Shown: positions 1 through 4,362 of the stretch, one piece after another
Position numbering within the stretch: position 1 is the stretch's first letter
How the letters are laid out: each line of letters opens with the position of its first letter
Assembly: GCA_018895315.1 (NCBI GenBank)
Contig: JAHIOK010000207.1
Span: 1 to 5,191, forward strand
Direction of reading: 5' to 3'
DNA length: 5,191 nt
DNA from: Actinomycetota bacterium
GTDB lineage: Bacteria; Actinomycetota; Actinomycetes; Actinomycetales; Microbacteriaceae
Made by a program: the position numbers and the translations under genes
Notes under the pieces: model-generated
Database searches by the model: none
Seen by the model: the letters and a program-made list of their open reading frames with translations, nothing else
What the model was told of the DNA's origin: nothing

Positions 1-1
1 C

Positions 2-496
2 ACCGGGCCCCACCCGTATCTCGTGGCCGGTGCGGGCACGGTGGACGACTGGACGTTCGAGCTGCCCGCCGAAGAAGTGCTGCAGGTCACGCCCGATCGC
101 CTCGCGCCGACCGAGCTGCGTGCCGTGGATGCCGACGATGCGGACCGCTTCGACTTCCGGGCGCCGCGCATGATCGGCGACGCCGCGATCGACCATGCCT
201 ACACGAGCCTGCAGCGCGATGCCGCCGGAATCGCGATCGTGCGGGTGACGGATGCCGCCGGCTCCGGCGTCGAGATGTCCTGGGATGCGTCCTGCCCGTG
301 GGTGCAGGTGCACACCGCGGACCAGCCGGACGGCGCGGTGAGCCCGGTTCACCGGATCGGTCTGGCCATCGAGCCGATGACGTGTGCGCCCGATGCGTTC
401 AACGCGGCGGAGTATCCCTTCGATGCCGGGCTGATCGTGATCGAGCCCGACGCATCGACCGTCGCGCAGTGGCGAATCGCGGCCATCACCGCCTGA
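2..496 (+). CDS. Aldose 1-epimerase (galactose mutarotase-like) family protein, C-terminal part
   Basis: The reading frame is already open at the left edge and ends at TGA 494-496, giving 164 visible residues; the N-terminal half lies outside the window. The frame is extended left of the GTG at 23 because the codons before it read GPHPYL, the conserved active-site segment of aldose epimerases (His at visible residue 4). Further family marks are the DHAY segment (Asp at residue 64, bases 191-193) and IGLAIEPMT, whose Glu (residue 124, bases 371-373) sits where the catalytic base lies in mutarotases. By family knowledge such proteins interconvert alpha and beta anomers of aldoses in the cytoplasm through a His acid and Glu base. 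Actinobacterial members are about 300 residues, so roughly half is missing. The substrate cannot be told: many members are only aldose-1-epimerase-like. The gene converges on the operon ending at 560 and shares a hairpin terminator with it. Confidence 0.87.
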   Translation, partial: TGPHPYLVAGAGTVDDWTFELPAEEVLQVTPDRLAPTELRAVDADDADRFDFRAPRMIGDAAIDHAYTSLQRDAAGIAIVRVTDAAGSGVEMSWDASCPWVQVHTADQPDGAVSPVHRIGLAIEPMTCAPDAFNAAEYPFDAGLIVIEPDASTVAQWRIAAITA

Positions 497-509
497 TCCA
501 TTCAACTCG

Positions 510-549
510 ATGCGAAGGAGCGGATGCCTCGGCATCCGCTCCTTCGCAT
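510..549. terminator. Bidirectional hairpin terminator between converging genes
   Basis: A perfect 18-bp inverted repeat (510-527 and 532-549) closes a CTCG tetraloop. It begins 13 bases after the epimerase stop and ends 10 bases before the stop of the opposite-strand gene, so it can serve both. No clear T-run follows on either side, which is usual for high-GC actinobacterial terminators. Confidence 0.85.
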
Positions 550-559
550 TCCGCCGGGC

Positions 560-1105
560 TCAGTGCCCGTGGCCGCTCATGTCCATGTTCATCGTCATGC
601 CGCCGTGGTCGGTGGCCATGCGTCCGGCCTCGGTCGCACCGAGGGCGGGGGTCACGAGGCCGGCGACGACGACGGCGCCGATGATCGTCGCCAGAACTCC
701 GTGGGAGCGGCCGATGCGACGAGTCGGGCGACCTCGGAGCACGAGCGCGATACCAAGCCCGACCGCCACGAGCAGCGCGGATGCTGCGGCGACCGCGAGG
801 ACGCTGATGTGTGTGGGGTCGATGGCGAGCGCGGCCGTCAGGGTGACGATGCCGGCAACGGCGCCGGCGATGCTGCTGCGGGGCACGACGATGAGACCGC
901 GCGAGAGCGAGACCGATCCCCATGCGAACGTGGCAGCGCCGAGGGCCAGCAGGGCGGCACCGGCGACGAATGTCGCCGGCGCGCCCTCTGACCCGGTGAG
1001 AGCCCCGGCGCCCAGCGCGAGCTGGATCAGCCCGGCGCCCCACGCGGCGACCGCGGGAAGCGCGACGGCCGAGCCGGACCGCGCACGTGTGATCGAGGCA
1101 TCCAT
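560..1105 (-). CDS. Five-helix membrane protein with Met/His-rich C-terminal tail
   Basis: This is a 181-residue hypothetical membrane protein that I do not recognise as a named family. The start is the ATG at 1105-1103, because GGGGAA (1116-1111) sits five bases upstream and it lies 14 bases after the DUF4383 stop; the frame stays open further upstream only as a shadow of that gene. Five hydrophobic segments are visible at about residues 13-36, 44-65, 77-95, 100-123 and 136-156. The basic loops (RGRPTRRIGR near 124-133, the Arg near 69) and the basic N-terminus favour an inside N-terminus, which places the C-terminus outside. After helix five the tail (about 157-181) holds M163, H167, M170, M172, M174, M176, H179 and H181, including an MxMxMxM run and a final HGH. 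Such Met/His clusters are known ligands of copper and other soft metals in periplasmic or surface proteins. Metal binding here is inference. It is co-transcribed with the DUF4383 gene upstream. Confidence 0.8.
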   Translation of the reverse strand: MDASITRARSGSAVALPAVAAWGAGLIQLALGAGALTGSEGAPATFVAGAALLALGAATFAWGSVSLSRGLIVVPRSSIAGAVAGIVTLTAALAIDPTHISVLAVAAASALLVAVGLGIALVLRGRPTRRIGRSHGVLATIIGAVVVAGLVTPALGATEAGRMATDHGGMTMNMDMSGHGH

Positions 1106-1110
1106 GTCGA

Positions 1111-1116
1111 TTCCCC
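1111..1116 (-). promoter_or_regulatory. Shine-Dalgarno site for the 560-1105 gene
   Basis: On the minus strand GGGGAA precedes the ATG at 1105 by five bases. It decides the start of the second operon gene, since the frame is open far upstream of this codon. Confidence 0.65.
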
Positions 1117-1119
1117 GGA

Positions 1120-1539
1120 TCAGGCCGTGCGGCCGGAGACCTGGGGGTTCACGCCACGTTCGGTGCCGAGTCCCACGCCGAGGAGCACGAGTGCGCTCGC
1201 GAGGTGCAGGAAGTGGTCGAACGTGTTCAGCGCGAGGATGTTGAGCATCGTGCCGACCAGGAAGAAGCCGACGACGCCCAGCAGGAGGTAGACCGCGCCG
1301 ATCGTGATGTTCACGCCCTTGGCCGCACGGGCCGAGGCGAGTCCGGCGATCAGGAGCGCCGCGCCGACCAGTAGGTGGGCGACGTTGTGCAGCGGGTTGA
1401 CCTCGAAGATGCCGAGCAGCAGCCCACCCTGGGTGGCGATGAAGCCCACGCCGCCGGTGACGGCGAAGCCGAGGAGTCCGACGAGCAGATAGACCGCGCC
1501 GAAGATCGTGGCCACGAGGCGATTCGGTGATTGACGCAT
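1120..1539 (-). CDS. DUF4383 family four-helix membrane protein
   Basis: This 139-residue integral membrane protein resembles the actinobacterial DUF4383 family, whose function is unknown. The start ATG at 1539-1537 is supported by GGGAGGT (1552-1546) six bases upstream. Hydrophobic segments lie at about residues 8-29, 52-70, 77-98 and 107-125, with a further apolar stretch at 31-45. The family hallmark is the polar patch N48-P-L-H51-N-V-A-H55 next to a helix. The protein is built from two similar halves: GAVYLLVGLLGF (14-25) matches GAVYLLLGVVGF (81-92), and N48..H51...H55 matches N105..(D108/H109)..H112. The C-terminus is short and polar. The stop (1122-1120) lies 14 bases before the next start, so the two genes form an operon in which this one is first. 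Its role may be envelope- or stress-related, but nothing in the sequence proves it. Confidence 0.87.
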   Translation of the reverse strand: MRQSPNRLVATIFGAVYLLVGLLGFAVTGGVGFIATQGGLLLGIFEVNPLHNVAHLLVGAALLIAGLASARAAKGVNITIGAVYLLLGVVGFFLVGTMLNILALNTFDHFLHLASALVLLGVGLGTERGVNPQVSGRTA

Positions 1540-1545
1540 GATGCG

Positions 1546-1552
1546 ACCTCCC
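1546..1552 (-). promoter_or_regulatory. Strong Shine-Dalgarno site for the DUF4383 gene
   Basis: On the minus strand GGGAGGT lies six bases before the ATG at 1539. It is one of the strongest ribosome-binding matches in the window and fixes that start. Confidence 0.75.
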
Positions 1553-1612
1553 TTTCGTGCGCGACCGGATGTCGCGTCGGAGGTTGTTCGGAGCTTCCAC
1601 AGGATCGGATGG

Positions 1613-1638
1613 GTATGCCCGAAGTACTCCGGGCATAC
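1613..1638. promoter_or_regulatory. Near-perfect 26-bp palindrome upstream of the DUF4383 operon
   Basis: The arms GTATGCCCG (1613-1621) and CGGGCATAC (1630-1638) are exact reverse complements. The eight central bases contain the palindrome AGTACT, so 12 of 13 base pairs of the whole dyad are symmetric. It lies about 74 bases before the DUF4383 ATG, where an operator would be expected. It could instead be a second RNA hairpin (9-bp stem, 8-base loop) helping to end transcription of the upstream 1703-1900 gene. Symmetry running into the centre favours a protein-binding site over a plain terminator. No regulator is encoded nearby, and no clear -10/-35 pair could be assigned for the operon. Confidence 0.45.
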
Positions 1639-1640
1639 GA

Positions 1641-1670
1641 GAGGGCCCCGGAGTATTCTCCGAGGCCCTC
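1641..1670 (-). terminator. Terminator hairpin downstream of the CsbD/LEA-like gene
   Basis: GAGGGCC (1641-1647) pairs with GGCCCTC (1664-1670) and CGGAG (1649-1653) pairs with CTCCG (1658-1662), with one C-A mismatch and a TATT tetraloop. It starts about 32 bases past the stop of the 1703-1900 gene and separates it from the DUF4383 operon on the same strand. There is no T-run after it. Confidence 0.7.
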
Positions 1671-1702
1671 CGTCGTACGGCCGGTTGTCGCCGGCGGCGA
1701 GG

Positions 1703-1900
1703 TCAGTTGTCGCGCAGCTGCTCTTTCAGCTCGTTCTTCTGCTGGACAGAGTCCTTGTGCGCTTCGGCCTTCTTGACCTCGGCGTCGGCCTTGGCCTCGT
1801 CGACCTTGTCGCCGATCTTGTCGGTGGCGTCCTCCCACCCTTCCTTGACCTTGCGACCAGCCGTGTCGGCTACGTCCTTGGCGTCATCGATGAATCCCAT
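1703..1900 (-). CDS. Small charged helical stress protein, CsbD/LEA-like
   Basis: This is a 65-residue, very hydrophilic protein beginning MGFIDDAKDVADTAGRKV and rich in Lys, Asp, Glu and Ala, with no Cys, no Pro and no membrane segment. The ATG at 1900-1898 has AAAGGAG (1913-1907) six bases upstream. Composition and length fit the CsbD-like small stress proteins of actinobacteria. The sequence also shows an 11-residue periodicity: units starting at A14, A25, A36 and A47 each begin with Ala and end with Asp or Glu, as in group 3 LEA proteins. Such proteins are usually soluble and disordered until dried or bound to membranes, where they form amphipathic helices. A role in stabilising cytoplasm or membranes during stress is inference from the family. 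It stands alone with its own terminator, divergent from the YdeI-like gene. The exact domain family should be taken as probable only. Confidence 0.78.
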   Translation of the reverse strand: MGFIDDAKDVADTAGRKVKEGWEDATDKIGDKVDEAKADAEVKKAEAHKDSVQQKNELKEQLRDN

Positions 1901-1906
1901 GACCTG

Positions 1907-1913
1907 CTCCTTT
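1907..1913 (-). promoter_or_regulatory. Shine-Dalgarno site for the CsbD/LEA-like gene
   Basis: On the minus strand AAAGGAG ends six bases before the ATG at 1900, which supports that start and marks the small frame as a real gene. Confidence 0.7.
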
Positions 1914-2006
1914 CATGAAGTTCTTCCAAGAAAGAGGCTACGTCGCGGTCCTCGGATCGCGACCGGGCTTGCGCGACCGTGGCGGGGTTGCTAGCGAGCT
2001 TCGTGC

Positions 2007-2035
2007 TCGACCACCGCCGGCATCCGTGGCACACT
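2007..2035 (+). promoter_or_regulatory. Putative promoter giving a leaderless mRNA for the YdeI-like gene
   Basis: TCGACC (2007-2012, four of six matches to TTGACA) and CACACT (2030-2035, matching the A, A and T of TATAAT positions 2, 4 and 6) are separated by 17 bases. The -10-like hexamer ends six bases before the GTG at 2042, so transcription would begin at or next to the start codon. No Shine-Dalgarno sequence is present, which fits the leaderless genes common in actinobacteria. Confidence 0.42.
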
Positions 2036-2041
2036 CGTCGC

Positions 2042-2473
2042 GTGCGCTTTGAGACGACCATGTCGCTGATGGGGAACAACACCGGCATCGAGGTACCCGC
2101 CGAGCTGATCGAGCAGCTCGGCGGCGGTAAACGTCCTGCCGTGGTGGTGACCGTGAACGGCTTCGAGTACCGCAGCACCGTAGGGGTGATGGGCGGCCGG
2201 TTCCTCGTGCCGTTCAGTTCCGACAAGCGGTCGTCGACCGGCATCCAGGGCGGTGACGCGATCACGGTCGACCTCGTTCTCGACGAGGCCCCCCGTACCG
2301 TGGAGGTGCCCGCAGACGTCGCGGAGGCACTGGATGCCGCCGGTCTGAGATCTGCGTTCGACGCGCTGTCGCCCAGCGCCCGCAAAGCGCACGTCACCGC
2401 CGTCGAGGGAGCCAAAGCCGTCGATACGCGCCAGCGGCGTATCGACGGCGTTCTGGCGAAGCTCGGAGCCTGA
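2042..2473 (+). CDS. DUF1905 / YdeI-OmdA family protein
   Basis: This is a predicted 143-residue soluble protein. The N-terminal half (about residues 2-87) matches the DUF1905 pattern: a beta-rich segment with VPAELIEQLGGGKR (18-31), VVVTVNGFEYRSTV (34-47), the LVPFSSDKR turn (55-63), and GIQGGDAITVDLVLDEAPR (67-85). The C-terminal half (about 88-143) matches the YdeI/OmdA helical region: VPADVAEAL, then SPSARKAHV and AKAVDTRQRRIDGVLAKL, with the characteristic TRxRRI signature at 129-134. The family is linked by name to bacteriocin protection and OmpD association in enterobacteria, but its molecular function is not established and that link need not hold here. I chose the GTG at 2042 because the family begins with the RFET-like strand and a -10-like hexamer sits six bases upstream. 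The frame is open back to a GTG at 1979, but those residues (HRRHPWHTRR and similar) look non-coding. It diverges from the small stress gene. Confidence 0.85.
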   Translation: MRFETTMSLMGNNTGIEVPAELIEQLGGGKRPAVVVTVNGFEYRSTVGVMGGRFLVPFSSDKRSSTGIQGGDAITVDLVLDEAPRTVEVPADVAEALDAAGLRSAFDALSPSARKAHVTAVEGAKAVDTRQRRIDGVLAKLGA

Positions 2474-2561
2474 CCCGTGAGCGCCCGCTGAGCCTGCCCT
2501 TCCGCGATACTGAGCAGGGCGCGGGTTGGCCGATCGCGACTCTATGACCGATCCACGAAGA

Positions 2562-2599
2562 AACCGGCCCGACCCCGCATCAGCGGGATCGGGCCGGTT
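2562..2599. terminator. Convergent terminator between the YdeI-like and helicase genes
   Basis: A 17-bp stem (2562-2578 with 2583-2599) has one C-A mismatch and an ATCA loop. On the minus strand it is followed by TTTCTTCG, a short T-rich stretch, so it works best as the helicase terminator; it ends 30 bases beyond the helicase stop. It can also stop transcription from the plus-strand gene. CACGAA (2554-2559) and TTCGTG (2604-2609) could extend the stem. The rest of 2474-2628 shows no gene. Confidence 0.82.
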
Positions 2600-2628
2600 C
2601 GTGTTCGTGAGGCGTCAGGTGCCGCGGG

Positions 2629-4104
2629 TCAGCGCGAACCGGCGCTTGACGCGCGGCGGTTGGTGCGCGGTGCGCCCTGCGAGGCGCCCCCGGCAGATGC
2701 GCCGCCGTTGCCACCGGTGCTGGTGGAGTACGAGCGCATCGCGCCCGATCCGCCGCGCCCGGCACCACCCGTGCTGCCGGCGCCGCGACCGGCACCACCG
2801 GCGCTGCGGCCGGAGCCGCCGTTGCGCGACGCCGCGGGGCGTCCGCCGCCGGAGCGTCCGGCGTTCGGGTTCGAGGAGCGGGGGCGACCCTGGGCCTGCG
2901 GGGCAGCCACCGGGGCGGGCTTGACGTACGCGGCGGGCTCGCCGACGAGGGCCGTGACGATGGCGCCTTCTGCGGCGACCTGCTCGGGAGCGACGGAGAT
3001 CTGCGCCTTGCGGAGCAGGTCGTTGACGTCGCGGCGCTGTGAGGGCGTCACAACGGTCACGACGGTGCCGGCAGCGCCCGCACGAGCGGTGCGGCCCGAG
3101 CGGTGCAGGTACGCCTTGTGCTCGACGGGCGGGTCGACGTGCACGACCAGCTCGACGTCATCGACGTGCACACCACGGGCGGCGACATCGGTCGCGACGA
3201 GCACGCGCACGCCGCCCTTGTCGGTGTCGGCGCCGAACGCGGCGAGGTTGCGCTCGCGGGCGGGCTGCGAGAGGTTGCCGTGCAGATCGACCGACGGGAT
3301 GCCGGCGGCGGTCAGCGTCTTGGCGAGCTTCTTGGCCTGGTGCTTCGTGCGCGTGAAGAGGATGCGGCGGCCCTTGCCCGAGGCGAGCTGACGCACGAGT
3401 GCGTTCTTGTCGTCGTCGGTGACGAGGAAGACGCGGTGCGTCATCTCGCCCTGGGGGACGCTTTCTTCGTCGACTTCGTGGCGCACCTCGTCGCGGAGGA
3501 AGCGGCGCACGAGCGAGTCCACGCCGCGGTCGAGCGTCGCGCTGAACAGCATGCGCTGTCCGCCCTGCGGGGTGGCGGCGAGGATGCGGGTGACACCGGG
3601 CAGGAAGCCGAGGTCGGCCATGTGGTCGGCCTCGTCGAGCACGGTGATCTCGACGCGGTCGAGCTTGGCGACGCCCTGCTTCATGAGGTCTTCGAGGCGG
3701 CCGGGGCAGGCCACGACGATGTCGACACCCGAGCGGAGCGCCTGCTCCTGCGGGCGCTGGCTGACGCCGCCGAAGACGGTCGTGACCGTCAGACCGGCGG
3801 CCTTGGCGAGCGGTGCGAGCGTCGCCGCGATCTGGGTGGCGAGCTCGCGGGTCGGGGCGAGCACGAGGCCGCGGGGGTGTCCGGCGGAACGTTTGGCGGC
3901 GGATGCGCCCGAGAGGCGCGCCACGAGCGGAAGCGCGAAGGCGATGGTCTTGCCGGAGCCGGTGCGGCCGCGGCCGAGCACGTCACGGCCGGCGAGGGAG
4001 TCGGGAAGCGTGTCGCGCTGGATGGCGAACGCCTCGGTCTTGCCTTCGGAGGCGAGGACGGCGGCCAGTGGTGCGGGCACGCCGAGGTCGAGGAAAGTTG
4101 ACAT
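2629..4104 (-). CDS. DEAD-box ATP-dependent RNA helicase with Gly/Arg/Ser-rich tail
   Basis: This is a predicted 491-residue cytoplasmic protein that uses ATP to unwind short RNA duplexes, probably in ribosome assembly, mRNA decay or cold adaptation. Motifs in order: Q motif with F26 and Q29, Walker A GRTGSGKT (46-53), PTRELA (84-89), GG (112-113), CPGR (133-136), DEAD (157-160), SAT (188-190), ILFTRTK (248-254), ATDVAARG (304-311) and HRSGRTARAG (334-343). All catalytic residues are present. Departures from consensus are Cys for Thr in TPGR and His313 after RGV, where Asp is usual. The tail from about 395 is low-complexity Gly/Arg/Ser/Ala, including two 10-residue repeats, and likely adds non-specific RNA binding. 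The ATG at 4104 is chosen because MSTFLDLGVPAPL immediately precedes the Q motif region. It lacks a Shine-Dalgarno sequence: the bases before it are pyrimidine-rich. The frame stays open to 5049 upstream, but that is antisense to the desaturase. It resembles RhlE/DeaD-type helicases, but the exact ortholog cannot be named. Confidence 0.96.
   Translation of the reverse strand: MSTFLDLGVPAPLAAVLASEGKTEAFAIQRDTLPDSLAGRDVLGRGRTGSGKTIAFALPLVARLSGASAAKRSAGHPRGLVLAPTRELATQIAATLAPLAKAAGLTVTTVFGGVSQRPQEQALRSGVDIVVACPGRLEDLMKQGVAKLDRVEITVLDEADHMADLGFLPGVTRILAATPQGGQRMLFSATLDRGVDSLVRRFLRDEVRHEVDEESVPQGEMTHRVFLVTDDDKNALVRQLASGKGRRILFTRTKHQAKKLAKTLTAAGIPSVDLHGNLSQPARERNLAAFGADTDKGGVRVLVATDVAARGVHVDDVELVVHVDPPVEHKAYLHRSGRTARAGAAGTVVTVVTPSQRRDVNDLLRKAQISVAPEQVAAEGAIVTALVGEPAAYVKPAPVAAPQAQGRPRSSNPNAGRSGGGRPAASRNGGSGRSAGGAGRGAGSTGGAGRGGSGAMRSYSTSTGGNGGASAGGASQGAPRTNRRASSAGSR
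2746..2805 (-). repeat. Imperfect 30-bp tandem duplication in the helicase tail
   Basis: Two adjacent 30-base units (2776-2805 and 2746-2775) encode SAGGAGRGAG and STGGAGRGGS in the helicase C-terminus. The shared core CGCCGCG..CCGGCACCACC is visible in both. It probably arose by slippage in Gly/Arg-rich coding sequence. Confidence 0.6.
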
Positions 4105-4362
4105 AGGAAAAGGGAGCTTTCGGATGATCGCGCCACATCGTCGGGCGCAGGGAGGGCGACGGCGCGGGATCGCGCATCGGTTCGCCGTTCGAGAAGAACC
4201 GCTGCACGGGAGGCAGCGAAGCGTGTCGACGACGCAGGCGGCAAGAACCGCTACCTCGACGTTAGCATGCGTCTCCGAGCGTCCGCTGTGGGGCTGGCAG
4301 GCTTCGGCGCGCGTTGGACCTGAGTATCGCGTGCGCATTCCGTTACACATTCCCGCCCCGGC
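4105..4362. other. Long intergenic leader region upstream of the helicase
   Basis: No credible gene is seen here. It holds the probable helicase promoter and about 150 bases of untranslated leader. On the leader strand it contains two copies of AGCGGTTCTT (complements at 4243-4252 and 4194-4203, 49 bases apart) and a hairpin, CGCTGC/GCAGCG (4200-4205 with 4213-4218), whose loop reads CTCCCGT on the mRNA strand. GGTTC/GAACC (4179-4183 with 4196-4200) could form a competing stem. A small frame starting at GTG 4207 on the minus strand overlaps the helicase start but has no ribosome-binding site. Confidence 0.5.
4259..4264 (-). promoter_or_regulatory. Putative -10 element of the helicase promoter
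   Basis: TAACGT on the minus strand fits TAnnnT. It would place the transcription start near 4252, leaving a leader of about 150 bases. No good -35 hexamer lies 17 bases upstream (AGCGGA is the nearest), so the call rests on the -10 alone. Confidence 0.3.

Noticed and set aside
486..1043. Minus-strand Arg/His-rich frame overlapping the five-helix protein
   Set aside because: It is an out-of-frame shadow that reads through the terminator hairpin.
510..1244. Plus-strand open frames opposite the five-helix membrane protein
   Set aside because: They give Arg/Pro/Ala-rich products, cross the terminator and the operon junction, and lack ribosome-binding sites.
1611..1616. GGGTAT on the plus strand, like a sigma-B-type -10
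   Set aside because: No GTTT-type -35 at proper distance and no plus-strand gene downstream; it overlaps the palindrome arm.
1106..1636. N-terminal extension of the 560-1105 gene to a 358-residue protein
   Set aside because: The extra residues overlap the DUF4383 gene in another frame and are Arg-rich; the start at 1105 has a good ribosome-binding site.
2484..2522. Possible second hairpin after the YdeI-like gene (CCTGC and GCAGG)
   Set aside because: Only a five-bp stem with a long loop; the strong hairpin at 2562-2599 explains termination.
3103..4101. Plus-strand open frame of 332 codons opposite the helicase
   Set aside because: It is the antisense shadow of a high-GC coding region; its product is Asp/Glu/Val/His-biased with no recognisable domain, and the opposite strand has a complete set of DEAD-box motifs.
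3983..4207. Small minus-strand frame starting at GTG 4207, possible leader peptide of the helicase
   Set aside because: No ribosome-binding site, and it runs well into the helicase gene in another frame; the product looks random and Arg/Pro-rich.
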